Notes under the pieces: generated by a model
What the model was told of the DNA's origin: nothing
The model's input: the letters and a program-made list of their open reading frames with translations, nothing else
The model's database searches: none
Position numbers and translations under genes: made by a program
Part shown: positions 33,497 through 41,486 of the stretch, piece by piece
Numbering within the stretch: position 1 is the first letter of the stretch
Layout: each line of letters opens with the position of its first letter
Assembly (NCBI RefSeq): GCF_014640675.1
Contig: NZ_BMHK01000003.1
Span: 62,001 to 126,000, forward strand
Direction: 5' to 3'
DNA: 64,000 nucleotides
DNA from: Novosphingobium endophyticum
GTDB lineage: Bacteria; Pseudomonadota; Alphaproteobacteria; Sphingomonadales; Sphingomonadaceae

Positions 33497-34744
33497 ATGC
33501 CTATCGACGCAGCAAACCCGGTTCCGCCCGCCTTTCCGCGCCACGTCGGCATGGATCAGGTCCCCGATCACGTTCCGCCGGAACTGATCCGCCAGTCCGG
33601 CCTGACCGTCGGACCGGAATTCCTCGCCGGCCCGCATGATTTCATGGCGGCGCTGCACGAGAAGCAGCCACCGATCTATTACGACGTCAGCCCCATGGGC
33701 AACATGTGGCACATGCTCAAGCACGAGGACGCGCTGTTCGGGCTGCGTCACCCCGAGATCTTCTCCAACGAAGGCGCAACGCCTTTCCCGCGCGATCCGG
33801 ACGACTACTTCTATTTCATCCCGATCGAGATCGATCCGCCGCACCACCGCAAGTACCGCAACATCGTTGATCCGGTGTTCTCGCCCAAGGGCGTGCTCAA
33901 GCTGGAAGAGCAGATCCGCCGACGCTCCAATGACCTGATCGACGGGTTCATCGACAAGGGCGAGTGTGAGTTCACCGAGGAATTCGGCCGCCCGCTGCCG
34001 GTCTCGGTGTTCCTCGACATCATGGGCCTGCCGCAGGACATGCGCGACACCTTCGTCTCCTGGGCGATGCAGTTGCTCCATTCGAACGACCGGGCGATCA
34101 TGGGGCAGGCGATGCAGAGCATCACCGTCTACCTCAAGGAAGCGATCGCCGAGAAGAAGGCAAATCCGGACGACGGCGTCGTCAGCCTGATCGCCCATGC
34201 CGCGCCCGACGGCGTGCCGCTGTCCGACAAGGAAATCTTCGGCTTCGTCTGCTTCCTGTTCATCGGCGGCCTCGACACCGTCTTTGCCACGCTGAACAAC
34301 ATCTGGCTCTACCTCGCGCAGAACCCGGACAAGGTCCAGGAAATCCACGAGCGGCCTCAGGACATCGACAAGGTGGTCGAGGAACTGCTGCGCCGCTGGT
34401 CGGTCACCTTCTCGGGCCGCGTGCTCGATCAGGACTATGAGATGCGCGGCGTGAAGATGAAAAAGGGCGACCGCGTCACTTTCATCCTGCCCGCCTGCAA
34501 CTTCGACCCCGAAGTCTTCCCCAACCCGCTGGAAGTGGACTTCGACCGCCCGCGCAGGACGATCCTGGCCTTCACTGTCGGCGTGCACAGCTGCATGGGC
34601 GCGCACCTCGCACGTCTCGAAGTGAAGATCGCGCTGCAGGAATGGCTCAAGCGCATCCCCAGCTTCAAGCTCAAGCCGGGAACACATATCGAATACCGGC
34701 CCGGCGGCGTCATCGGCCCAGAGAACTTTTCGCTGGTCTGGTAA
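33497..34744 (+). CDS. Cytochrome P450
   Basis: A 415-residue soluble class I P450 monooxygenase. The heme loop is FTVGVHSCMGAHLARLE with Cys366 as thiolate ligand; the oxygen-activating I helix reads FLFIGGLDTVFATLNN (Asp-Thr pair present), the ExxR motif is EELLRR, and the early PIEIDPPHHRKYRNIV is typical of CYP101-like sphingomonad P450s hydroxylating terpenoids or aromatics. Start at ATG 33497 after GGGAGAGATCCG. Follows its ferredoxin in one operon; probable control by the TetR at 32330. Confidence 0.94.
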   Translation: MPIDAANPVPPAFPRHVGMDQVPDHVPPELIRQSGLTVGPEFLAGPHDFMAALHEKQPPIYYDVSPMGNMWHMLKHEDALFGLRHPEIFSNEGATPFPRDPDDYFYFIPIEIDPPHHRKYRNIVDPVFSPKGVLKLEEQIRRRSNDLIDGFIDKGECEFTEEFGRPLPVSVFLDIMGLPQDMRDTFVSWAMQLLHSNDRAIMGQAMQSITVYLKEAIAEKKANPDDGVVSLIAHAAPDGVPLSDKEIFGFVCFLFIGGLDTVFATLNNIWLYLAQNPDKVQEIHERPQDIDKVVEELLRRWSVTFSGRVLDQDYEMRGVKMKKGDRVTFILPACNFDPEVFPNPLEVDFDRPRRTILAFTVGVHSCMGAHLARLEVKIALQEWLKRIPSFKLKPGTHIEYRPGGVIGPENFSLVW

Positions 34745-34746
34745 TC

Positions 34747-34764
34747 CCGCCGCCTGCGGTTTTT
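34747..34764 (+). terminator. Short hairpin with T-run after the P450 gene
   Basis: Stem CCGC/GCGG (34747-34750 with 34756-34759), followed by TTTTT. The stem is only 4 bp, so it is a weak terminator; the hairpin at 34916 may do the main work. Confidence 0.4.
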
Positions 34765-34792
34765 CCGGCGCGGCTGGCAAATCACCACGCAG

Positions 34793-34826
34793 CTCATTCC
34801 AAGCTTCTCGCGAGGCTTGGAATGAG
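34793..34826. repeat. Perfect 12-bp inverted repeat downstream of the P450 gene
   Basis: CTCATTCCAAGC (34793-34804) and GCTTGGAATGAG (34815-34826) with a 10-nt centre that contains the palindrome CTCGCGAG. No T-run. It could be part of a 3' stabilising structure or a protein site. Confidence 0.55.
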
Positions 34827-34915
34827 GCTGGTGCGCGTTAACGCCGCGAAATCGCACGTAAACACTTGGAGGCCGGGGCCAAACCCCGCGATGATGGGCG
34901 GACGCACCGGCCTGT

Positions 34916-34966
34916 AGAATGTCGACTTTGATTGCATCAAAGCCGACATTCTATCTGTTTGTTTTT
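34916..34966 (+). terminator. Long hairpin with T-rich tail
   Basis: Two 17-nt arms (34916-34932 and 34936-34952, AGAATGTCG... against ...CGACATTCT) with one mismatch and a TGC loop, followed by ATCTGTTTGTTTTT. A good candidate for the operon terminator, 170 bp after the P450 stop. Confidence 0.7.
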
Positions 34967-35015
34967 ACCGTGATTTCCGAGTCAGCAGGGTGGTTCCACC
35001 TGCTTCGACATCACT

Positions 35016-37739
35016 CTAGACGCGCACAGCGGTTACCTTCGCGGTGCCGAACATGCCCATCTTGCACTTGCCGGTAATGGTATCCGCGCCCGCCTGCAGA
35101 TCGTACTTCAGCGTGACCTTCATCGGATTGTCGACCTTCACCATGAACTGCATCCGCCCGTTCTCGAAAGTGCCGCCCGAAAAGTCCTGCCGCCCATCGG
35201 GCGCTGAAAGATAGCCCGAAAGCTCGGCGCCATCGGCCTCGAAGTGGGCCAGGAAGCTCTGTCCGCCCATCGGCGCCTTGAGGGTCATGTTCCAGTCGCC
35301 GTCGATGCTTGCCTGTGGGCCCTGCGCGGAAACCTCAGACGCCAGCGGCGGCGCTTCGGCCATCTCGTCGCGCGCGCGCGCAGCCTCGTCCCGGTTTGCG
35401 CGGTCCCGGGTCCCCGAAACGTCGCGCTGCTCGATCACATCGAGGATGCGCGCCGGTGTCAGCGGCAACGTCAGTTCCTCGATCTCGCAGAAGGGACTCA
35501 GCGCATCTGCTATGGCGTTGACCAGCGTCGGGGGGCCGATAATGGCCCCGCCCTCACCCACGCCGCGCATCCCGCCAATCGTCTGGGCGGGAGTGTTGGC
35601 GTGGATGTATTCGAAATCCGGCACATCGCTGATCGCCGGCATCAGGTAGTCCTTGAACGTCGCTGCGAGGGGATTGCCGCGCGCGTCATAGGGCATCTCC
35701 TCCAGCAGGACCTGCCCGATCGCCTGGGCAAGCCCGCCCGCGATCTGCCCTTCGACCACACCGGGATTGATCACCGTCCCGCAATCCTCCGACGATATCC
35801 AGCGCAGGATCTTCACGAAGCCGGTCTCGGCATCGACCTCGACCATGCAGCAGTGCGCCGCGCTGGTCATGGTCACGGGCGGCGGCTGGTAACGGAACTG
35901 CGCCTCAAGACCCGATGCCATCCCCTCGGGAAGTCGCCCGGGCTCACCATAGGCGATTTCGGCGATCTCCTTCAGCGACCGGGACATCTCGGGCGCACCC
36001 TCCACATGGACCATGCCGCCGGAAATCGTAACGGCATCGGGACCGGCATTCGAGAGGTGCGCCGCGACGACCTTCACCTTTTCGGCGAGGAGTTGCGAGG
36101 CCCGCCAGGTCGCGCCCCCCGCGATTACGCCCTGGCGGCTGCCGGCCGCGCCGGGCCCGAAGGCACCGATGGCCGAATCCCCTTCGAACACGCTCACATC
36201 CTCGTAGAGTACGCCAAGCTGCTCGGCTATGACCTGCGCCATTGTCGTCGCCGTACCATGGCCCTGGGAATGCGTGGAAAGCATGGCGGTCACCTTGCCC
36301 GTCGGCTCGATGCGCAGTTGCGCGGTCTCACCGGTCATGGGCGCCATGGTGCCGGCGGCTCCGGTCGGCTCGATATAGGCCGCGAAACCGAGCCCGAGGT
36401 AACGGCCTTGCCGCCGGGCCTCTTTCTGTTCCTTGCGGAAGCCCGCGATATCGACGTTGGCGACGAGCTTTTCGAGGCATTCGCCCGGCGTGATGTCGTT
36501 GACTTCGACGCCTAGCGTCGACGTGTGCGGCTGATCGGAAAGATAGACGAGATTGCGCCTGCGGATTTCCACAGGACTGATGCCGAGCCTGCGCGCGGCC
36601 TTGTCTAGCAGCGTCTCGCGCAACAGCGTTTCCATCGCCCACGGCCCGCGATAGGCGCCCAGGCCCATGGTATTGGTGTACCAGCCCCTGGTTATGAACC
36701 CGTATGCGGGCAGCTTGTAGGCAGGCCACATGAACATGTGCACGGCGATGTTCGCATCCTCGCCCATCGGCCATGCACCGTTGTTGCAGGCATAATCGCA
36801 CCAGCCCGCCGTCAGCCGGCCCTCCGCATCGAATCCGGCGGTCAAGGTGGCTTCCTGCTCGCGTGCGTGGCTTGAAGCGGTCAGCGCCTCGAAACGGTCC
36901 TCGATCCATTTTAACGGACGACCGAAAAGGCGGGCGGCCACCACCACCGCGACTTCCTCCCGCCAGGGAATATTCTTGAGCCCAAAGCCGCCGCCCACAT
37001 CCTTGGCGATGACGCGGATCGATTCCGCCGGCAAACCCAGCGCGAGCGAGAGATAACGCGCCGCGAGATGCGGGCTCTGGCAGCCCATCCAAACCGTCAT
37101 CTCGCCCGTGCCGTCGGGTGAGGCGACGCAGGCTCGGCATTCCATCGGCGACTGGGCGATGCGCTGATGGTGAACGGTCTGCGTCACCACATGCGCCGCG
37201 CCGTCAATCAGCGGCTGGATAGCATCCAGTGCGTCCTCGTCCCCCATTTCGGCGGCAACATTGTCGTCCCTTCCGGGGTGTACGAGCGGGCCGGTCCTGG
37301 CGTCGGCAATCGTGACGAGCGGCGCCTCCTCCTCGATCGTGACTTCGACGAGCGATGCCGCATCCTCGGCCTGGGCGCGGCTTTCCGCGATGACCATCGC
37401 GACCGGCTCGCCGACGCAGGCCACGCGGCCGTCGGCAAGCAGCGTCACCGGCGCTTCTATCGGGGCGAAGAAGAAGCTGAGCATCTGCACTGGCAGCGCG
37501 GCAAGATCGGCCTGCGTGTAAATCGCATGGACACCGGGCATCTCGCGCGCGGCCTCCGTGTCGATCGAGACAATCCGCCCTCGCGCGACGGCCGAGCGGA
37601 CGTAAGTGACGTGCAACATCCCCGGCAGGCGCACATCATCGGTGAACTGGCCGCGCCCGACCAGCAGGCGCCCGTCTTCCTTGCGCGCCGTCCGCTGGCC
37701 TACGTAACGGGTGGCGCCGACCGACCGCTGCACGTTCAT
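35016..37739 (-). CDS. Xanthine dehydrogenase-family molybdopterin subunit with extra C-terminal domain
   Basis: A 907-residue large subunit of a molybdenum hydroxylase (CoxL/xanthine dehydrogenase family). Blocks: RTARKEDGRLLVGRGQFTDD, DVGGGFGLKN, MGLGAYRGPWAMET near the active site, and late GVGEGGAIIGPPTLVNAI with the catalytic Glu. The active-site loop lacks the AYxCSFR of true CO dehydrogenase and differs from the AYRGAGR of form II, so substrate oxidation of another compound is likely. After about residue 770 a charged linker leads to a 95-residue beta-rich domain (35016-35306) not normal for the family. ATGA overlap with the small subunit gene. Confidence 0.9.
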   Translation of the reverse strand: MNVQRSVGATRYVGQRTARKEDGRLLVGRGQFTDDVRLPGMLHVTYVRSAVARGRIVSIDTEAAREMPGVHAIYTQADLAALPVQMLSFFFAPIEAPVTLLADGRVACVGEPVAMVIAESRAQAEDAASLVEVTIEEEAPLVTIADARTGPLVHPGRDDNVAAEMGDEDALDAIQPLIDGAAHVVTQTVHHQRIAQSPMECRACVASPDGTGEMTVWMGCQSPHLAARYLSLALGLPAESIRVIAKDVGGGFGLKNIPWREEVAVVVAARLFGRPLKWIEDRFEALTASSHAREQEATLTAGFDAEGRLTAGWCDYACNNGAWPMGEDANIAVHMFMWPAYKLPAYGFITRGWYTNTMGLGAYRGPWAMETLLRETLLDKAARRLGISPVEIRRRNLVYLSDQPHTSTLGVEVNDITPGECLEKLVANVDIAGFRKEQKEARRQGRYLGLGFAAYIEPTGAAGTMAPMTGETAQLRIEPTGKVTAMLSTHSQGHGTATTMAQVIAEQLGVLYEDVSVFEGDSAIGAFGPGAAGSRQGVIAGGATWRASQLLAEKVKVVAAHLSNAGPDAVTISGGMVHVEGAPEMSRSLKEIAEIAYGEPGRLPEGMASGLEAQFRYQPPPVTMTSAAHCCMVEVDAETGFVKILRWISSEDCGTVINPGVVEGQIAGGLAQAIGQVLLEEMPYDARGNPLAATFKDYLMPAISDVPDFEYIHANTPAQTIGGMRGVGEGGAIIGPPTLVNAIADALSPFCEIEELTLPLTPARILDVIEQRDVSGTRDRANRDEAARARDEMAEAPPLASEVSAQGPQASIDGDWNMTLKAPMGGQSFLAHFEADGAELSGYLSAPDGRQDFSGGTFENGRMQFMVKVDNPMKVTLKYDLQAGADTITGKCKMGMFGTAKVTAVRV

Positions 37740-38221
37740 GCCGCCTCTCCCGCGCCATGCCCAGCCAACTGGCGGATCGCCCTGCGAATGCCCTGATATC
37801 CGGTGCAGCGACAGACATGCCCGGACATCGCCGCCTCCATCTCCGCCTCGCTCGCCCGGGGGTTGTCCGTGAGCACGGTCGTCAGCGTGATCGCAATGCC
37901 CGGCGTGCAAAAGCCGCACTGCAGACCGAAGTTGTCGCGCAGCGCCTGTTGCACCGGATGCAATGTGCCGTCTGCCGCGGCCAGTCCCTCAACGGTCCCG
38001 ACGTCGGCGCCGTCCGCCTGCACCGCAAGCATCAGGCACGAACGCATCGCCACCCCGTCCACCGACACGGTGCAGGCCCCGCAGACGCCATGCTCGCAGG
38101 CCAAGTGCGTGCCGGTATAGCCAAGCTCTTCGCGAAGGAATTCGCCAAGGCTCATCCGTGCCTCGACGCGCGCCGAATGGGGACGGCCGTTGACCGTGAG
38201 TTCGATGCGGTGCTCACTCAT
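37736..38221 (-). CDS. Molybdenum hydroxylase [2Fe-2S] small subunit (CoxS-like)
   Basis: A 161-residue iron-sulfur subunit carrying electrons from the molybdenum site to FAD. The first cluster motif is CEHGVCGACTVSVDG with a following Cys in MRSC; the second, helical cluster domain has CGFCTPG and CRCTGYQGI. All eight Cys are present. It overlaps the large-subunit gene and the FAD-subunit gene by 4 bp each (ATGA), so the operon is tightly coupled. Confidence 0.95.
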   Translation of the reverse strand: MSEHRIELTVNGRPHSARVEARMSLGEFLREELGYTGTHLACEHGVCGACTVSVDGVAMRSCLMLAVQADGADVGTVEGLAAADGTLHPVQQALRDNFGLQCGFCTPGIAITLTTVLTDNPRASEAEMEAAMSGHVCRCTGYQGIRRAIRQLAGHGAGEAA

Positions 38222-39087
38222 GCTGTTTCCTTCGCTTCGAGCGCTTCGCGCAGGGCGCGGACGAAGATCCGCCGGCCGACCGTGCGCCGGTATTCGGCGC
38301 TGGCGCGGTGATCGCCGAACGGCGCGGTATCGGCGACGGCGAGTTCGGCGATGGCCTGAGCGTCAGCCTCGCCAGGAGCCGCACCGATGAGCGCCACTTC
38401 GGCCTGCCGTGCCTTGATCGGCGTAGGCCCCATGCCGAACCAGGCAAGGCCGGCGCGCGAAATCTTGCCGTCGGCGATCGCGAGCGCCCCCACCATTCCG
38501 ACCAGTGCAAAATCTCCGGGACGCTGCGCCACTTCCCGGAAGAGCACGACATGATCCGGCGGCCAGTCCGGATAGACGATCCCGGTAACCAGTTCATCGG
38601 GTTCGAGCACCGTCATGAATGGCCCCAGATAGAATTCGTCGGCCTTGACCGAGCGGTTTCCCCGCACCGACGCAATCTCGATCGTCGCGCCCAGCGCCAC
38701 GGCTGCGGCGGGCATTTCCGCCGCGGGCTCGCCCAGCGCCACCGAGCCGCCGATCGTGCCGCGATTGCGCGTCTGGTAATGCCCGACGTGGCCGAGCGCG
38801 GTGACAAGTGCCGGAAGGTGGCGACCCAGCGTCTCGTCACTCAAGGCCTCGGCCTGGCTGGTTGCGGGGCCGACGCGCGTGCCACCCTCCACCCGGCTGA
38901 TTCCCTTGAGCGCGTCGATACCGTTGATGTCGACGAGGATGAAGGGCTGGCTCATGCGCAAATTGAGCAGAGGGACAAGTGTCTGCCCGCCCGCGATCAC
39001 GGTCGCACCGCCGCCGGCCTCGTCCAGCAGTCGACAGGCCTCCCCGATGCTCGATGGGCGTTCATAGTCGAAAGGAGCCGGCTTCAT
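38218..39087 (-). CDS. Molybdenum hydroxylase FAD subunit (CoxM-like)
   Basis: A 289-residue FAD-binding medium subunit. The FAD sites are ATVIAGGQTLVPLLNLRM near the N-terminus and RNRGTIGGSVALGEPAAEMP in the middle; the C-terminal CO-dehydrogenase flavoprotein domain follows. It accepts electrons from the iron-sulfur subunit. Start at ATG 39087, in an ATGA overlap with the coxG-like gene upstream. Confidence 0.94.
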   Translation of the reverse strand: MKPAPFDYERPSSIGEACRLLDEAGGGATVIAGGQTLVPLLNLRMSQPFILVDINGIDALKGISRVEGGTRVGPATSQAEALSDETLGRHLPALVTALGHVGHYQTRNRGTIGGSVALGEPAAEMPAAAVALGATIEIASVRGNRSVKADEFYLGPFMTVLEPDELVTGIVYPDWPPDHVVLFREVAQRPGDFALVGMVGALAIADGKISRAGLAWFGMGPTPIKARQAEVALIGAAPGEADAQAIAELAVADTAPFGDHRASAEYRRTVGRRIFVRALREALEAKETA

Positions 39088-39782
39088 CGCCCGCCTCCGC
39101 GCCGTCCTGCCTCGAACCCCGCCGCAACCGCCACAACCAGCAGGATCGCCACCATCAGCAGACCGAGGCCGGCCACCTCCATCCGCCCGAGCGAGAAGCC
39201 GGTAACCAGCGCCAGCACGAGAACGAGAATCCAGCCCCAGACGCCGGCCCGTCCCTGCGGCAACCCGGCCTGCGGAGCGAGCTGAGCGGAAGCAGGCGTC
39301 GCCGGAACCTCCCCGGCGACGGCCGATGCCGCTGGCGCCCTGCCTTCGACCACTTCGCCGAATCGGGAGAAGAACGTGCCTGCAAGGTTCTTCGCTGTCG
39401 CGTCGATGATCGGGCCGCCGAGCTGCGCCATGCGCCCGCCGACTTCCGCCTCGACCTCGTAGGAAACGCGCGTTTCCCGTGGACCGGCATCGCTCAGTCG
39501 GACCTTGGCTCCGCCCCTGGCACTTCCGGCGATCCCTCCGTTTCCCGAACCGGTGATGGTATAACCGTTGGGCGCATCGCAATCGGAAAGCTGGACATTC
39601 CCACGAAACCGCGCGCCGATGGGACCGATCCTGATTTCGGCAACGGCCACGAAGCGGTCATCACCCTCCTTGTCGAGACTTTGGCAACCGGGGATGCACC
39701 GGGCGAGAACCGCCGGATCGTTGAGCGCCTCCCACACTTTTTCGCGAGGGGCGGCAATCACCTGCTCGCCGGTCATCTGCAT
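39084..39782 (-). CDS. CoxG-like SRPBCC protein with C-terminal membrane anchor
   Basis: A 232-residue protein: SRPBCC domain over about residues 1-150 (EQVIAAPREKVWEALNDPAV, CIPGCQSLDK, GGPIIDATAKNLAGTFFSRF), a Pro/Ala-rich linker, then two hydrophobic segments (about 186-203 and 205-222). CoxG anchors the CO-dehydrogenase-type enzyme to the cytoplasmic membrane in Oligotropha. ATG at 39782 follows GGGAGAAAACGC. It is the first gene of the coxG-M-S-L-like operon, so membrane attachment of this hydroxylase is likely. Confidence 0.9.
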   Translation of the reverse strand: MQMTGEQVIAAPREKVWEALNDPAVLARCIPGCQSLDKEGDDRFVAVAEIRIGPIGARFRGNVQLSDCDAPNGYTITGSGNGGIAGSARGGAKVRLSDAGPRETRVSYEVEAEVGGRMAQLGGPIIDATAKNLAGTFFSRFGEVVEGRAPAASAVAGEVPATPASAQLAPQAGLPQGRAGVWGWILVLVLALVTGFSLGRMEVAGLGLLMVAILLVVAVAAGFEAGRRGGGR

Positions 39783-40050
39783 GCGTTTTCTCCCGGTCCC
39801 GAAATTCGACATTGCTTTCGTTCGGTTCGATTGAACTCCGTAACGCAGCGAGATGCAACACTTATGATAAACAGTAACTCTTATCGCCTTCGTCAAAACG
39901 TCCGCGAAGCGCGCAAGGACCCTGGCCGATGCAGCGCTGCACCGAATGTTCCGCCCACGCGATGTCGCACCCTGCCCTGTGGCTCGACGTTGGCACTGCA
40001 ACTACCAAATCACATTCAAACCGCGCAAAGCGGCAAAGAGAGGACAGGCC
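39783..40050. promoter_or_regulatory. Divergent promoter region of the Mo-hydroxylase operon and SDR
   Basis: A 268-bp spacer between divergent transcription units. A local AT-rich patch at 39861-39892 contains CTTATGATAAACAG and a second CTTAT, possible core promoter or operator elements. No clear consensus promoter or long palindrome, and no copy of the 16-bp IclR-type unit. Confidence 0.35.
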
Positions 40051-40851
40051 GTGGATCGATTCGAAGGAAAGGTCATCGTCACCGGCGCCGCCGGCGGCAT
40101 GGGCCGTCCGACCGCTCGGCGCTTCGCGGCACAAGGGCGTCCGCTGCTGCTGTGCGACGTCAACGCCCAGCGGATCGAGGCACTGGCGGATGAACTGCGC
40201 AGCGCCGGCGGGGAAGTCGACACCCTCGCCGGAGACATTGCGGCGCCCGAATATCCCGAAAGGCTGCTTTCCGCGCTGAACGACAGCCCGATCTTCGCGC
40301 TTGTTCATACCGCCGGCCTCTCCCCGACAATGGCGGACGCGGACCGGATTCTCGAGGTGAACTACTTTGCCACCCAAAGGCTGGTTTCCGCACTGCTGCC
40401 GCGCTTCAGCGAGGGTGGATGCGCGGTGCTGATCTCGTCGGTTTCGGCGTACATGCTCAGCGATCCGGCCGTTCTCGCCGCCACGAGAGAGCTTGTGGAG
40501 GGCAAGGGGCGCGATGCCATCGCGGCGTTCGCCACCGATCCGGGCGCGGGGTATGCCATCTCGAAGCGCGCGGTGATCGGCCTCGTGGCCCGCGAAGCGG
40601 CTGCCTTCGGCGAGCGCGGCGTGCGCATCGTCTCGATCGCGCCCGGCTTCATCGACACCGAGATGAGCCGCGCCGAGGCCGAGGTCAGCGAGCAGATGCG
40701 CGCCATGATCAAGATGACGCCGCTCGGCCGGCTCGGCGAAGGAGACGAGATCGCCTCGGTCGCGGAGTTCCTGTGCTCGCCCGCCGCCTCCTACATCACC
40801 GGGTGCGACATCAGGGTGGACGGCGGTATCGTCGGCCGGCTCGGCATGTAG
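40051..40851 (+). CDS. Short-chain dehydrogenase/reductase (SDR)
   Basis: A 266-residue NAD(P)-dependent SDR. Cofactor motif VTGAAGGMGRPTARR, Asp in LLCDVNAQR suggesting NAD preference, catalytic Ser in VLISSVSAY and Tyr-Lys in GYAISKRAV; a long insert lies between Ser and Tyr. The C-terminal SPAASYITGCDIRVDGG is typical. The start is a GTG at 40051 (VDRFEGK) with AGAGAGG upstream; no in-frame ATG fits. Divergent from the Mo-hydroxylase operon, so it may oxidise or reduce a product of the same pathway. Confidence 0.92.
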   Translation: MDRFEGKVIVTGAAGGMGRPTARRFAAQGRPLLLCDVNAQRIEALADELRSAGGEVDTLAGDIAAPEYPERLLSALNDSPIFALVHTAGLSPTMADADRILEVNYFATQRLVSALLPRFSEGGCAVLISSVSAYMLSDPAVLAATRELVEGKGRDAIAAFATDPGAGYAISKRAVIGLVAREAAAFGERGVRIVSIAPGFIDTEMSRAEAEVSEQMRAMIKMTPLGRLGEGDEIASVAEFLCSPAASYITGCDIRVDGGIVGRLGM

Positions 40852-40865
40852 GAAACGATGAGGCC

Positions 40866-40961
40866 GTGAAGGGCTTCCTCAAGGGCCTGTGGGGCAAGGA
40901 CGATCCTTCATACGACCGCCCCTACGCGTGCAAGCCCAGGGAAGAAGGCGTGCGCTGGTAA
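40866..40961 (+). CDS. Possible 31-residue small protein
   Basis: GTG-initiated short frame 14 bp after the SDR stop: VKGFLKGLWGKDDPSYDRPY, ending KPREEGVRW. GATGAGG lies five bases before the GTG. The composition (charged, aromatic, no rare codons) looks like a real short protein, but length makes it uncertain. It would be the second gene of the SDR unit. Confidence 0.4.
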   Translation: MKGFLKGLWGKDDPSYDRPYACKPREEGVRW

Positions 40962-40968
40962 GGCGCGC

Positions 40969-41337
40969 TCAGCCCCCCGTCTCCGATTCGCGCTCTACCA
41001 CAGTGGCGATGCGGAACGAGGAGCGATCGAACAGGTTCTTCTCGTCCTCGATGATCTCATCGGGCATCACGCTGGAGGTCATGTAGGCGAGCGCGGCGCG
41101 AAAGACCTGCTCGTCCTCGAACCAGAGTTCGGTGATGACATCGGGCGCGTCGGTCCATTCGCCGGTTTCGGGATGGACCAGAGGCTCGACGTAGCGCCGG
41201 ATATAGCGGCTGATCCCGCGCGAATATTTCTCCGCCAACGGCGCGTGACGGGTTTCGTAGTATTCACGGAACGCATCCACCGAGATGTCCGGGCGGCGCT
41301 TCATGAACAACAGAATCTTGAAGACGGTTCCGGCCAT
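40969..41337 (-). CDS. EthD-domain dimeric alpha+beta barrel protein
   Basis: A 122-residue protein of the EthD/dimeric ferredoxin-like family: FKILLFMKRRPDISVDAFRE and YYETRHAPLAEKY at the start and VITELWFEDEQVFRAALAYM in the second half. Such proteins accompany degradation pathways as small isomerases, cyclases or accessory factors. ATG at 41337 follows GAGGAGCGAACC. Convergent with the SDR unit; separate from the flotillin operon. Confidence 0.85.
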   Translation of the reverse strand: MAGTVFKILLFMKRRPDISVDAFREYYETRHAPLAEKYSRGISRYIRRYVEPLVHPETGEWTDAPDVITELWFEDEQVFRAALAYMTSSVMPDEIIEDEKNLFDRSSFRIATVVERESETGG

Positions 41338-41447
41338 GGTTCGCTCCTCGCTCTCGCCGCCCTGCACAAAGCCGCTGGAGAGCCGGGATACCATCGCAAT
41401 CCGCGCCATGCAGGCCACGGCGGCGCGCCGGGGCGATGATGCAGTTC

Positions 41448-41475
41448 GGGGGCGGGGTCTTCGACCCGCGCCCCC
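41448..41475. terminator. GC-rich hairpin after the flotillin operon
   Basis: GGGGGCGGGGTC (41448-41459), TTC loop, GACCCGCGCCCCC (41463-41475), one bulge. It lies about 10 bp beyond the flotillin stop. A TTCTTT run follows on the plus strand only, where no gene precedes it. Confidence 0.55.
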
Positions 41476-41486
41476 TTCTTTGCGTT

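Noticed and set aside
35016..39782. Aerobic carbon monoxide dehydrogenase
   Set aside because: The large subunit lacks the AYxCSFR loop with the essential Cys, so CO oxidation is not supported in spite of the coxG-M-S-L order.
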